From assembly GCF_004664715.2 (NCBI RefSeq), contig NC_051069.1, positions 8,861,001 through 8,925,000 on the forward strand: 64,000 bases of DNA, written 5' to 3'. Every line of letters starts with the position of its first letter. Position 1 is the first letter of the stretch. The translations under genes were made by a program, and so were the position numbers. Origin of the DNA: Peromyscus leucopus. Its lineage: Eukaryota; Chordata; Mammalia; Rodentia; Cricetidae. Shown here piece after piece: positions 33,191-44,690 of this stretch. Under the pieces are notes generated by a model, which was not told the DNA's origin, did not search any database, and saw only the letters and a list, made by a program, of their open reading frames with translations.

Positions 33191-33920
33191 CCAGGGCCTG
33201 AGCCCCTGTTTGTTCTTCGAGGTCCCCAGTAGTCTAGCAAGGGCCTGCTCCCTCCCCATTTCTTCTTCTGGAGGAAGAGGAGAGGTGCCGTCTTCAATAT
33301 CCAGTTTAGATGAGACTGGGTACGTTGTGCGGGGGGTGGAGGAGTGGGGGGGTGGGGTGTGTGTGTGTGTGTCCCTAACTTAGGAAGCTCTCTCCTGCCA
33401 CAAGGAGGACAAAATGAAGAGTGTGGAGTTGGGGGTCTGGTTCAAGTCCCAATTCTGCCAAACTCCTGGAATTCCTGAGTCTCTCTGTGCCTCAATTTCC
33501 TCATTTGTCATTCAGAGGAAAAGCAGAACGGCCAGGCTTAGATGCTGACACCTGAGCTACATTTTTGTAGCCTGACAAGAAGCTTCCTCACTTAATCTGC
33601 TTTAGGTTCAGCTCTGGGGAAAAGCAACAGTCACTGAGTCAAAACTATCAAATACAAAATGACAGTAGTTTAACTAATAAGGAAGCTTATTTGTGACTGG
33701 CATAGAAATCTGGTCTCCTGGAGGCCCAGGCCTAACCGAGGGCACCACAGTGACAGACATCTAGGCCTCTCCACTTGTTTCTCCATGGTGCACAGGCCCC
33801 CACTCCATACTCTCCTCGTGGTACAGAGTGGCTGCTGGAGCTCCAGCAACTGTCTCCCCTAGATGACACTCCAAGGCACAGACACTCTACTTGCAAGCCG
33901 TTGGCAAGGCCTCATTCTGT
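33191..33920. other. Mostly unique sequence
   Basis: It contains a G/GT-rich stretch (33330-33372) and a reverse MIR (33435-33545, 'ctctgtgcctcaatttcctc'). A TF-motif-rich AT stretch at 33590-33690 (TGAGTCAAAAC, TTAACTAATAAGG) is repeat-free. Confidence 0.45.
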
Positions 33921-33934
33921 AGAAATACATTTTT

Positions 33935-34107
33935 TTCTTTTCTTTTTTTCTTTTCTTTCTTTCTTTTTTTTTTTTTTTTTTCCGAGACAGGGTTTCTCTG
34001 TGAAACAGTCCTGGCTGTCCTGAAACTCACTCTGTAGACCAGGCTGGCCTCAAACTCACAAAGATCCACCTGGCTGGGATTAAAGACATGTGCCACCACT
34101 GCCTGGC
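33935..34107 (-). mobile_element. B1 SINE insertion with 14-bp target duplication
   Basis: A reverse B1 with a long T/TTTC start is flanked by AGAAATACATTTTT at 33921-33934 and 34108-34121, identical. An internal deletion removed the 'gcctctgcctcccgagtg' block. Confidence 0.94.
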
Positions 34108-34121
34108 AGAAATACATTTTT

Positions 34122-34524
34122 CATTGTGGACATCTCATGAGTTCTGCGAGCTAAAACCGCAGAGCTTCTACGTTAGGGTAGATGTGGACGCAGAGCCTGG
34201 GAAACGGGCTCCACTGAGGAAAGGCTGTAGGAGCAGTGGTCCTGGGAAGAGACACCATGTGCGCAGGGAGGCTCGGACGGACGGACGGACGGACGGACGG
34301 ACAGACACACAGCGCACAGTGGTAGCTGCTCTTTTCAGTGCCTTTGGAAACCTCCACTCCTGGGACCTCCCCTGGCTCAGCCTGGCCACTCTGTAGACAC
34401 ACAGTTATGTGGCGTCTCACTAGGCAGACACACCCCATTCTCAGCTCTCTTGTGCCTCTGGGGTCTCCCTCCCACCCGCTGTCACCCATGGGAGAAGCAG
34501 GTCCTTCTGAGCTGCTGTGCTGGC
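34122..34524. other. Unique sequence with (GGAC)n
   Basis: A GGAC tandem tract (34275-34305, about seven units) generates Arg/Thr/Asp-rich open frames. No gene is recognised. Confidence 0.6.
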
Positions 34525-34930
34525 TCCTTTTTTTTTTTTTTTTTTTTGCCAACATGACACAGGCTAGAGTCATCTGGGAAGAGGAGCCTCAGCTGAGACC
34601 ATGCCTCCATCAGACCGGCCTGGAGGCAAGTCTGTGGCGCATTTCCTTGATGAACGATTGATGTGGGAGGGTCCAGCCTGTGGTGAAGAGTGGCACCCCT
34701 GGGCAGATGGTCCTGGCTTAGATGAGAAAGCAGGCTGAATAAGCCATGGGGGGCAAGCGAGCAAGGGGCCCCTCTGTGGCCTCTGCATCGGTCCCTGCCT
34801 CCAGGTTCTTGCCCTGACTTCTCTTCATTGTAGTTATAAGTGATCGGCTGAAATAAACCCTCTCCTCCCCAAGTTGCTTTTCGGTTGTGGGGTTTATCAC
34901 GGCAACAGAAAGCAAACTTGAACAAAAGGC
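34525..34930 (+). repeat. Repeat X, copy 2
   Basis: A T19 run replaces the 5' edge. 'Ggctagagtcatctgggaag', 'tgaataagccatggggggca' and 'tcctccccaagttgcttttc' match copy 1. Confidence 0.8.
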
Positions 34931-36884
34931 TTCCTTCTGGCGAGGCTGGGCTGGACTCTGAGCTCAGCACAGACCCCTGGGGCTCTGGTGGTAGCCAGTG
35001 AGCAGAATCAGGGTGAAAATTCCAGAGTCATGGAGCGCAGGCTGTACTTCTAAAACTGCCCAGGCAGGCTGAAGATCGGGAGGCCCTAGATTGAAGCCCG
35101 GTAAAAGAGAGCTCTGAGGAGTTTGGTCAGGGAAAGTGACTCTGTCACAGGCTTTGGGATCTGAGGAAGCTTCCCTTTCTACCAATGATGAAGTCGAGAC
35201 TCACTCGCTTGAGGTCTGCCGGGATAGCCCTCACCCCAGCAGGACCAGTCAGTCCTGAGGTTCTGGCAACAAGAGATGGGTGAGATACCCCCTAGAATTC
35301 ATTTACAGCCTTATCACTGACTCATGACTGTGTGACGCTGGCTGCCCACCCATGAGCCTGTTTATACGGTTCAAAGCCGTGAATAGGGGTGGGAGAGGGT
35401 AGAATGGGGGTTGGTGTCCCTGGGGCCAAGCCTTGGGAACTCTGGGGAGGTGGGTGGTCCAAGCCTGGGACCTGGGACCGGCAAAGCACTAATTAGCTGA
35501 ATGCCTCTGGAATGTTAAGTGCCAGCTCTGGAATGCAGCCCCTGCTGGCGGCACACTCCCTGGCCATCAAGCAGATAGAGCCGTGACAAAGATAAAGATG
35601 GGGTGGACAGGCTTGGGACTTCGGCTCAGAAGGCCTCCATGGTCCACTGTCCACCAACAGCATGCTTGTGGGTCCTCTCCTTATGGCCTTCCTCCATGTA
35701 GGAGGTCTGCTAGAGTGTCAAGGAACATCTAGAATGCACCCCAATGACCCCACTTCTGGTCCCAGGGCCTGGTGTCCGGTACCTGCCTGCCTCTGACAAT
35801 CAGACACAGCAAAATCATGGGTGCGGTCTCCTCCTGGGAGGCCACTGGGAAGGCACCATGGCTTTCGCATTGGGTACTCTCTTGCTCTCTGAGCAAAACC
35901 AGTGTTGTGAGTTGCCCAGTGGAGAAGTCCAGGTGGTAAGGATCTGAGGAGGAAGAGGGTCTCCAGCCAAGATCCTTTAAGCCAGCAAGGCCAGAAAGAA
36001 GCCCTCTGCTCCTGGGCCAGTGACCTATGAGGGCAAGCTGAAGAAGACCCCATTCCTAGGACAGCTGTCTCTGACTGCAGGCTTGGCCATAGCCTGATGG
36101 CAGCCTGCCTTTGGGGCAGAGGACTGTGCCAGGCAATGCCCATAGTCCTGATACACAAAACTGTGGCATGATAAGTATTTGCTGTCGTGCATTGCTGACC
36201 TTTGGGGCATTCGGTTAAGTTATAACTGACTACTAACACAGCACACATCAGTCAAAAGCCTTCCCGGTGCCTTGGGTCCTCTCTTGTGCCGTCCTTTCTA
36301 ATCTGTCCATGGGAGGTCAGCCCATGTAGAGACAAGATAAAGAAAGTAGAACTAGAAGGAATCCCAAGTCTGGGCTGTTTCACCAAGAGACACCTGCCTG
36401 AGACCTGCCCGCTCTGCTCTCAGCTCCAAAGTCAGGCAGATGCCGTGATTCCATTTGCCAAGGAAGACACGGAGGCTTGGGGACAAGGTTGACAGACAAC
36501 TGCAAAGCCATGGTTGGAATCCAGGGTTCAGAGTTAAATCTGGCATTCCAGAGTCTTCACAGCCACCACCCCCCCAGTCCTGCTGTGACAGCATTCTGTG
36601 GGGTGGGGATCCATGGAAGACAGGTACACAGGATCCTAAAGGCTATTTGAAAAAGGTCTGGCCTTTTTCAAGACTTGGGGAAGCACTGTTGGGAGATGCT
36701 TGGTAGCTATAGACTGTTCTTTGGCGGTGGCGGGGGCAAAAGGCTTTGAGCCTGGACTCTGAAATCTAAAAGATCCTGGAAGGGGGCAGGGATTGTTATT
36801 CCCTTGGCTTACCCCAGGGTCCCTTGTCCTCAGGCCCATAGTGAGACACTCCCACTGGAGAGGCATGAGTCCCTGACAGGACAA
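34931..36884. other. Large repeat-poor block
   Basis: Apart from a MIR-like segment (36440-36550), this is unique. 35480-35610 is motif-rich (see separate entry). An AP-1 consensus TGACTCA lies at 35318-35324. The 176-codon minus frame (35718-36248) has no recognisable domain. Confidence 0.5.
35480..35610. promoter_or_regulatory. Motif-dense candidate enhancer
   Basis: CTAATTAG (homeodomain), two CTCTGGAATG boxes about 23 bases apart (TEAD-type GGAATG), a CCCCTGCTGGCGGC CTCF-like motif and AAAGATAAAGAT (GATA-type) lie within 130 repeat-free bases. Function is inference. Confidence 0.35.
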
Positions 36885-37036
36885 GCTAGGTAGATGTTTC
36901 TGCAAGGGGGTATCAGATCCCTTGGAGCTAGAGTTACAGCAATTGTGAGCTCCCTGATGCAGATGCTGGGAGCTAAACCTGGGTTCTGTAAGAGCAGCAA
37001 GCACTCTTAACCACTGGGCTGTCTCCCGAGACCCCA
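36885..37036 (-). repeat. B3 SINE, reverse
   Basis: 'Gagctagagttacagcaatt' and 'ttaaccactgggctgtctcc' match the reverse B3. Confidence 0.8.
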
Positions 37037-37044
37037 AAGTGGTT

Positions 37045-37069
37045 TTCTTAATTAATTAATTAATTAATC
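37045..37069 (+). repeat. (TTAA)n tract
   Basis: About five to six TTAA units. Confidence 0.9.
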
Positions 37070-37153
37070 AAATTGACCTACATGCTTTGTCTGTGTGTAT
37101 GCCCATGCGCCACGGCTGTGCGTTGTGGGCAGAAACCAGGAGAGATCGGATCT

Positions 37154-37333
37154 TGTCTCAGTCACTGTTCTGTTGCTGTGAAGAGACACCAGGGCCACAG
37201 CAGCTCTTAGAAAGGAAAGCATTTAACTGGGAGCTTGCTTTTCAGAGGTGTAGTCCCTGGTCATCACGGCAAGGAGCATGGCTGCACACAGAGGCCTGAA
37301 ACAGTAGCTGAGAGCTGTATCCTGATTGTAGGC

Positions 37334-37366
<33 letters not shown>

Positions 37367-37512
37367 GAAAGTTGGCCTGATAAGGCTTTTGAAGCCTCCA
37401 AGTTCACCTCCTGTGACATACTTCCTTCAACAAGGCCACACTCCTAATCCTTCTAATTTTTCTCAAGTACTTCCATTCCCGGAGGGCTAAGCATTCAAAT
37501 ATATGAGCCTAT
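37154..37512 (-). repeat. Repeat Y, copy 2
   Basis: 'Gttgctgtgaagagacacca', 'caacaaggccacactcctaa' and 'catatatgagcctatg'-like end match copy 1 in reverse. An internal AG/GACA tract expands it (37329-37366). Confidence 0.78.
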
Positions 37513-37527
37513 GCCCCGCCCATCCCC

Positions 37528-37940
37528 AGCAGAGTTTCTCTGTGTAGTGCTGGCTTGTCCTGGAACTAGGTCTGTAGAGCAGGCTAGCCTCTAACTCACT
37601 GAGTTCCCCTGCCTCTGCCTTCCGAATGCTGGAGATTAAGGCCATGTGCCTTTAATTCTTATTCAAGATTCCCCAGAACTAGAGTTACAGATGTGCATGC
37701 TGGGACCTGAAACCTGGGTCCTCTGCAAGAACAGTTAGTGCTCCTAACCATTGAGCCATCTTTCCAGGCCCCAGTTACATTTTATTTAAATTTTTTTTTT
37801 TTTTTTTTTAAACAGCATTTTGCGCTGTAGCCCTTCTTGCCTGGGACTTGCTACACAGAGCAGGCCAGCCTTAAACTGGCAATGATCCATCCATCCACCT
37901 CTGCCTCCTTGGGATTGAGTTGGGATTACAGGAATGCTAT
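37528..37940 (-). repeat. Reverse B1, B3 and B4 fragments in series
   Basis: B1 fragment 37528-37650 ('gagtttctctgtgtagtgct'), B3 fragment 37655-37771 ('aaccattgagccatctttcc'), then T-run and an old B4 body 37790-37940. Confidence 0.75.
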
Positions 37941-39639
37941 TATCTATATTTTAAATGGTTGGAAAACATGAAATTTATTTGGGGGGTCATGGAAATTAGA
38001 TCATATGCACATCTCAGTGTGCGTGAAAGAATCATTTTGGACATGCTGACATGCTCATTTACTGCTGCATCATCTGCGAAGAAGCAGGCCCTCAAAACTC
38101 TCTGGCCTTCTATAGAGAAAGCTTACCAGTTCCTGTTCCATAATGTTACGTGTCCTTGTTCCTTCCCTCACTCCCAGGGTGGGAACCCAGGGCTTCAGCC
38201 ATGGCAGGCCAGCCCTCTATGTTTTGTTTTGGTTTATGTTTAGTTTAGTTAGAAACTACATTGCCCAGTGTCCTTTGCTTACATTGTACCAGAGAGTTGT
38301 GGGTGGAAGTGATAGACCTTAAGGAGAGAGAGCCTGTCCTCTCCTTCCCCATTCCTCTGCTCAGAACTTAAACATGGAGGGAAGTCCGTGGTGTACCCCG
38401 AGATTGCAAAAGCTGCCTAGGTGCCCTGATGACCTGACCAAGTAAGTGCAGGATCCCAGGTCCCAGCCTGGGACAGTCTACATCTGGGGGATAACATCCA
38501 CGAGAGAGTAGCAAATGATAGCTGGTGTGGAGCGTGAGACATCTTGAGCATGTCTCCTCAACAGAGAAGTCCCCCGGAGCCCCTAGATGGGTCAGGGAGA
38601 TCAGAGATCTGGTTCTGACCTTTGGTGGCAGGTGAGCTCCCCTCCCCCCCCAGCCTGCTTCAGCTTCATCCAGTGAGGCCTGGCAGTACTCTGAACGGGT
38701 TGCCATCATCCCCAGTGCTGGCTGTAAAACCTGGCGAGCACCAGTGCTTAGTAGCTACAGAAATGGCAGCTATTATCCAGGTATGAGCGTTCAGAGATCT
38801 GATCCTGTCCCTCCAGCCTGTTTAAACCGCCGCTCCCTGCTTCCCTTCAGCTGGGGTCTGAACTCCCGTGCCTTGACCTGTAAGAGCCTTCGTGTTCCAT
38901 CCTGCCCATCTCTCAGCCTCAGCTCGGCTGGTCCACAACGCAGCAGATGGAGTCGCTCTGACAACCCAACTAAGGGTGTCCTGAGCGAGCTAGCACACAC
39001 AGCAGAGGACGCAGCAAAATCCAGAGGATACCTCTTGGACAGTCCCTTTAGTTTCTTAGAGGCCCAGTGCTGAGATCAACTTCCCCACCGGTCTGCACAC
39101 TGTCCTCTAGTGCGTGGCTCTCTTTAGTTGAGCACCAGGTAAATTAGCTGGCTTGTGTTTAAGGGCCTCAGAGCACCAAAAACCTGTCTTTAGTCGATGG
39201 AGCTACACACATGTTCCTGCTGTGTGGACTTCCATGCCTGCAGCACGCCTGTATTTTCACCTCCAGCCTGGATCTTTTCATCCAAACACCTCACCTGCTT
39301 CCCACTAGCATCTCCTGGGCCCTCCCAAGCTCATTTCCCTTCCGTGTTTTCTCCGATGCCCCTGGACCACATCCCAGGAAACTCCTTGGCCTATCTAGCT
39401 AAGGATGGTTACTGCCTCTCCTCTCTCTCAGTCTCTTGGTCTCTGCCGCCCGCCCCGCCCTCTTCTTTCATCCCAGGGTCAGAGGGTGATGCAGAAGGTA
39501 CCAGGTCAATGCAATGGGAAGCTTGGACCCAGAGTGCAGGGTGGGGACCGCAGGGCCCCCTCCTGCATCCTGCAGCGCTGGAGGGGTGAGGCAGCACCCT
39601 GGGGCCTCCCAGACCCTTTCCCTGCCCAACAGGGCGCCA
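37941..39639. other. Unique intergenic block
   Basis: No repeat family or gene recognised. Open frames of 60-130 codons occur on both strands without domains. Confidence 0.45.
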
Positions 39640-39960
39640 CTGGCCTGTCCCACACCCTCTCTGCCGCCTGCCCAGTGACCTAATTATTGTTTTTTCTTCC
39701 AACCCCGCGGAGGGGAAAACAGAAATTCCTGGTGGATGACACAGGCCAGGCGGCCGCCCGCGAGAGGAGCACGGGACCGGCTGGGCCGGCTGCGCCCGCC
39801 CTGAACCCGTGCCCGCCCGGCCATTAGGGCCGCAGAACCCTTCATCAGGATAAGTACAGAGCGGCCCTGGAAATTGCCGGTTACCCTGGCCCGCGGGGCC
39901 TGCGGCGCCCGGAGTCTGGGGGCCTCGGCAGGGGTCAGGGTAGCCCTCAGATCCCCGCTG
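39640..39960. promoter_or_regulatory. CpG-rich candidate regulatory element
   Basis: An unusually CpG-rich, repeat-free block directly follows an AT-rich edge (CTAATTATTGTTTTTTC). CGCGGAGGGG, GCGGCCGCCCGCG and GCCCGCCCGG clusters stand out against the CpG-poor surroundings. A long minus frame (267 codons, 39409-40212) is explained by GC content. It could be a CpG island or distal enhancer; an unannotated start site is possible. Confidence 0.4.
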
Positions 39961-40138
39961 GGCTGAGAGACCAGTGCGCCTCTCTGGGAGCTGAGGCTCT
40001 GCTTCATGACCTGTGAAGGTCAAGGGCGCTTGCTCATTCATACTTTCTGCCAAAGTGGCCATGGGGTTCAGCAGGAACACAAGCCAGGTCCCGAGTCCAG
40101 CTTCGAGGTTAGAACGGTGACAAGCCAGAAGAAGGCGT

Positions 40139-40278
40139 TGGGGATGTCGCTCAGTTGGTGGAGCGCTTGCCTGATGCGCACAAAGCTCTGGGTTCCATGC
40201 CCTGCGCTGCACAAAGGAGCCTGTGGCGGCAGGTCTGTGATCCCGGCACCCGGGAGGGAGAGAGCAGGATGAAGATCA
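40139..40278 (+). repeat. B4-like SINE (ID plus B1)
   Basis: 'Gtcgctcagttggtggagcg' and 'gggttccatgccctgcgctg' are followed by a short B1-like 'tgatcccggcacccgggagg'. Confidence 0.75.
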
Positions 40279-40885
40279 CCCTCATCTTCAGAGCAGTCCT
40301 AGTTTGCTTATTATTCATTTTAGTTTAGGTTGGTAGATTGAACACAACGCTTGGCTGTACCTCTAGCCCCAGATTCTGGCTCTGTGACCCATTAGCCTTG
40401 TGACCTTGCACAAATCACTCGCCCTTGTGAAATAAGTCTCGCCCCTGACCAGTGGGGAAGGACAGAGGTGCGTGGTAAAAGCTCAGTGAGGAAGTACTGA
40501 CTGTTGTGGGCTGGGACTCAGGCATGCTTTACATGTTCACAAGTTCATAAGAATGTACTGTGAAAAATAATAATAATAAAAAAAGAATGTGCTGTGCCCC
40601 GCCCCACCCCTGGTTCTACAAAATGGAATTAGAAAGGTGGGTGAGCAAGCTGAGCATGCCCAAAGATGCTAAAGCAAGGACAGCCTGCTTGCAGTTGGGT
40701 ACAGTGTGGACGGAAGGGCTGCTGGCACCCTCCGAACCCTCCTCTCCATCCCTTGAAGTGGGGCTAAGGGCACAGTACCCACCCACAAACCAAGATGCAC
40801 ATGGCCCACGGGCTCAGGAGGGTATTGAGGGTGTTCACAGTAGCCCTTGGTGGCACCCACTCTGGTGCCTATCAACAAAAGAAAG
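40279..40885. other. Mostly unique sequence
   Basis: A reverse MIR scrap lies at 40370-40430 ('gtgaccttgcacaaatcact'). No gene is recognised. Confidence 0.4.
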
Positions 40886-41345
40886 GATGTTCTGGTACAT
40901 ATCTATAATCCCAGCTTCCAGGAGACAGAGGCAGGTATATTTATTGTTGTGAGTTTGAGGCTAGCCTGTGCCACATAGGGAGTACCAGGATAGTCAGGGA
41001 TACATAGGGGATACTCTGTCTAAACAAACTCACACACATTTATTCAAACACACATACAAACACATATATGCTCACCAACACACATGAACACACACATTTA
41101 TACACACACTCTCACATAAACACATACATACATATATACATACATACTCATAAACATACACTTACACTCTTTTTTTTTTAAGATTTATTTATTTATTTCT
41201 ACAATACTCTCATAACCTGCACAGAACACTCATTTCATTTTGAGCACATGTGTACTAATTAACAACTAAACAACATGCTAACTCAGCACTTACACACATT
41301 ACATGCACATTACACACACACATACACACACACTCACACACACTC
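40886..41345 (+). repeat. Diverged B1 and long CA/CATA-rich tract
   Basis: B1 at 40886-41030 ('ataatcccagcttccaggag', 'gagtttgaggctagcctgtg'), then about 300 bases of imperfect CACA/CATA repeats broken by a T/TTTA stretch near 41170. Confidence 0.8.
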
Positions 41346-41357
41346 ACATACATATAC

Positions 41358-41512
41358 ACAGCTTAGTGTGGTGTGTTCATACCTATAATCCCAGTACCAA
41401 GACAGCTGAGGCAGAAGAAGTGTTGCAAGTTTGAGGCCAGCATCGTCTATTTGATGAGTTGTTCCAGGCCATTCAGGGATACAAAATGAGACCCTGAAAG
41501 CACAAAATCAAA
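41358..41512 (+). repeat. Old B1-type SINE
   Basis: 'Cataatcccagtacc'-type head and 'ttgaggccagcatcgtctat' are visible, diverged. Confidence 0.7.
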
Positions 41513-41524
41513 TTGCTGAGGAAG

Positions 41525-41708
41525 GGGGCCTAGGGAGATGGCTCAGGGGTTAAGAGCACTGGCTACTCTTCAGAGGTCCTGAGTTCAATTCCCAGCAACC
41601 ACATGGTGGCTCACAACCCTCTGTAATGAGATCTGGTGCCCTCTTCTGGTGGGCAGACATGCATGCAGGCAGAACACTGTGTACATAATTAATAAATCTT
41701 TAAAAAAG
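41525..41708 (+). mobile_element. B2 SINE with 13-bp target duplication
   Basis: A near full-length B2 ('gggagatggctcaggggtta' to 'aataaatctttaaaaaa') bounded by ATTGCTGAGGAAG (41512-41524) and ATTGCAGAGGAAG (41709-41721). It contains the B2 'gccctcttctggtgggcag' segment known in rodents as a source of CTCF sites. Confidence 0.95.
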
Positions 41709-41724
41709 ATTGCAGAGGAAGTAA

Positions 41725-41930
41725 GTTCTTGGCAGAGTGCTTACCTACTATGCACAAAGTTCCAGTTTCAATGCCAGCACCATCTAAACCAGGCATGGTG
41801 ACACATGCCTGTAATCCCAGCATTCAGGGAGTGGAGGCAGGAGGATCAGAAGTTCAAGGTCATCCTTGGTTATGAAGTTAGTTTGGCTTAGCCCAGGCTA
41901 GAAGAGACCATTTCTCCAAAAACACAGACA
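41725..41930 (+). repeat. B4 SINE
   Basis: A decayed ID-like head is followed by 'ccaggcatggtgacacatgc' and 'ggaggatcagaagttcaagg'. Confidence 0.75.
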
Positions 41931-42054
41931 AGCATGAGGGGAGGGGGAAGAAAGAGGGAAGAGGAGGAGGAAGAAGAAAACAGAAAAGCCACATCAGAAG
42001 TTATGTCCCGCCACAGAATATTATGAAGAGACAACATTTAAAAAGCAACCACCA

Positions 42055-42211
42055 AGCCTGGCATGGTGGTGCATGCCTTTAATCCCAGCACACAGGAGGC
42101 AAACTTATACATTCTCTGTGAGTTCGAGGTCAGCCTGGTCTACATAGTAAGTTCCAGGACAACCAGGGCTAGGTAGAGAGACTCTGTCTCAAAAACAAAC
42201 AAAACAAATAA
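42055..42211 (+). repeat. B1 SINE
   Basis: It runs from 'gcctggcatggtggtgcatg' to 'gagactctgtctcaaaaac' with a small internal insertion. Confidence 0.92.
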
Positions 42212-42744
42212 CGATAGAAAGGAGACCACCAGTAGACTCAGCAGTATGCGCCAGTGGAGATGGAAAGGAATGGGTACCGTGGGGTCCATCGATGTGTTCA
42301 AGAGCAGACAATGGAGTCTGTGGTGAGTTGTCCAGGCTGGTTATCCCGGAGGGAGCTGCTGGGAAGGAGGCTCTAGAGAAGCTTCTGGCACATTGGAAGT
42401 GTTTTTATTTATTCATCTTGACCTGGCACCATGCATGGCTTTATGTATACGCACATACATGTTTGTATACTTGCTGTATACGCGGTGGAGTTGTATACAA
42501 AAGCTAAACAAATGAAAACTCCAGAAAGCCTGTGTGGGAGACTGCAGCCAGGCCTTCCTCAGGATGGGTGCTGGCGAGCATTCCTGCCTCCTGGCACCAC
42601 ACCAGAGGGGCGACATTGTCCTCCAGAAGGCTGTCCTTCGCCTTGACCCCTGCACCACCAGCTGCTGTCACTGCCACGGCCACTGGCAGCTGAGTGTCTG
42701 CTAGGTCACATGATACAGTGCTGTTGGGCCTCGGGTTTGTTTGG

Positions 42745-42785
<41 letters not shown>

Positions 42786-44343
42786 GTTTTGTTTCATGCT
42801 GAGAAAGTTAGAGTACTTATGATCATATAATGTCGCTACTCACTGGCATTCAGGTCCCCAGGCCTGGTGTGCAGTAAAGATCTTGGAGTTGGGGTGACTC
42901 TGCCCTTTTGACAGAGTCCGCCAAAGATGGGCTGGTGGGTCTCCGGCTTGCCAAGCGAGGCGCTGCTCTACCTTATCCAGGTGCCTCCAAGTCTACCTGC
43001 TTGGGAAGATGCACCTTCCCACCCTCCCACCCTGCCCCTGTTAATGTCCAAGTCAGGTGAGAGAAGTGACTTTAACCAAGGTCACAGAAGTCTGCAAGCA
43101 GATCCAGGCCAAGCTCTGGGTGGTTGGGAGGGTTGGAGGCCAGGTCAGGCCTGTCCTGAGGTCTGTCTACATCCCCTGCTCTGACGGGGACAGCCACAGG
43201 ATTGATGAGGGTGCACGTTCACCATTAGTTCACATACAGGGACTTCTCTACCAGGTGCTGTGCAGGGTCCAGCTGTCGCCCCAGCCTTCTCTCAGGCCCG
43301 TGGTCCAGGTCCACCTCTTCTTTTAGCCCTCTATTTTGTCTCCATGCCTTCCCTGCATCCTAGCATCATCTTGGGATGAGTAGCCTGGAGCTCTGCTACA
43401 AGTGAGGAGGTAGCCTGAGGGAAGGGACCCGAGGTGACAGCGACCCAGCCCAAGAACTGACCTTCCTCCCTTGTTCCTGTGGCTCTATGGCTCTCTCTGT
43501 CTTTCCCAGAGGCTGGACGTGTCTGGAGCAGAAGCTGGGTCTGTCCCCTCCATCCCGGCTTGAGGTACTGAGGTGTGTGGCGGTGGCTGATAGATGCATG
43601 GTAGTAACCACTCTGGGGGGGGGGCTGTGATGCTGGGGGAAGGATGGTGTTGGATTACGGAGGAGGCGGCATGTGCAGGCAGGACCCTGGTCTGGGCCTT
43701 GCTTGGAGAGGTCTCTGAGAGCTGGTTGGGAAAGTTTGAAGGACAGGGCAGAAGGCCCCATGAGCTTCCCTGGGGAAACAGAACTCCAGAACTCCAGGCC
43801 TGCCTTTCTGAGCTGGAGAAGTGGCTGTGGGACTGTCGGGTCTCCTGGAGGAACTCCAGATGCAGACACTTGGGTGCTCCTGCTCCGTTCTCCCTAGGGC
43901 TTCTGGCAGGAAGAAGCCCAGGTCACTCTCAGGCCACACAGGCCACGGGTCTGTGGCTCTCGTGAGGGTTTAATCCCTAAGAGGCCCCAGAGAGCCTCTA
44001 AGCCAGAGAGAACCATCAGTGTGCCCCAGGCCACAGGTAAGGGTGAGGGAGAGCTGGGACTCCGTGCTGGCTAGCCTGCTTCCCATCACCTGCCTCATGG
44101 GAAGGCCTTGTTCATGCTGCCTCCACATGGCAGATGGCCAGCCCTGACCTCCACTTACTGCCGGTAAATCTGGAGCCCAAGGTTCTGATGCACTCCTGAG
44201 GGGGAACACTGACTGCTGTCAGAAAACCTTCCCCCATAATTCCTGAGGCCACCTGATCACCCCAACTCCCCTTGGGGTGCTGAGAGGCCTGACTTCAGGA
44301 GGGCCTGCTTTCTTAGTCTTTCTAAGGGTTCCTTGAGTCCTTA
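42212..44343. other. Mostly unique intergenic block
   Basis: It includes a (GT)n tract (42744-42785) and a CTCF-like motif (42595-42613). GC-rich open frames up to 157 codons (43396-43869, minus) have no recognisable domain. Confidence 0.45.
42595..42613 (+). promoter_or_regulatory. CTCF-like motif, forward
   Basis: CACACCAGAGGGGCGAC approximates the forward CTCF core CCANNAGRGGGCG. Motif-level evidence only. Confidence 0.28.
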
Positions 44344-44690
44344 TGATGGTTAATATTGATTGCCAACTTGATGTGATCTAGAATCCCCTAAGAGGCTTTC
44401 TGGCCAGGTCTGTGAGGGAGTTTTTAGATTGGATGAAGACCCACTCTAAGTATGGGCCGCATCGTATTCATACTGGGGCTGGGGATCCAAGCTGAATAAA
44501 AAATAGAAAGCAAGCCAATCCCCAGCATTCATTTCTCTCTGTTTCCTGACTGCAGGTGCGCTGTGCCCCGGCTGCCTCAAGTACCCAATGCTGTGCCTTC
44601 CCCATGAGGACAGACAGCTTCCTCAAACTGTGAGCCCAAACAAACCCCACCCCTCTTCAGTTACCTTAGTCAAGTAGTAGCAATGTGTAA
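44344..44690 (+). repeat. Repeat X relative, diverged
   Basis: 'Gattgccaacttgatgtgat', 'ggtctgtgagggagttttta' and 'aaactgtgagcccaaacaaa' show the same layout as repeat X with clear divergence, probably an older member. Confidence 0.6.

Noticed and set aside
34275..34305. GGAC tandem repeat giving a repetitive peptide in two frames
   Set aside because: Simple tetranucleotide repeat; no start context or flanking coding sequence.
39409..40212. 267-codon minus-strand open frame, the second longest in the window
   Set aside because: It coincides with the CpG-rich block where stops are rare by composition, runs into a B4 SINE, and resembles no known protein.
41031..41345. Regularly spaced short repeats resembling an array
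   Set aside because: Imperfect CA/CATA microsatellite with no constant-length spacers, so not a CRISPR-like array; the DNA is clearly mammalian.
43396..43869. 157-codon minus-strand frame and overlapping plus-strand frames
   Set aside because: Several overlapping open frames on both strands indicate GC-rich composition rather than a gene.
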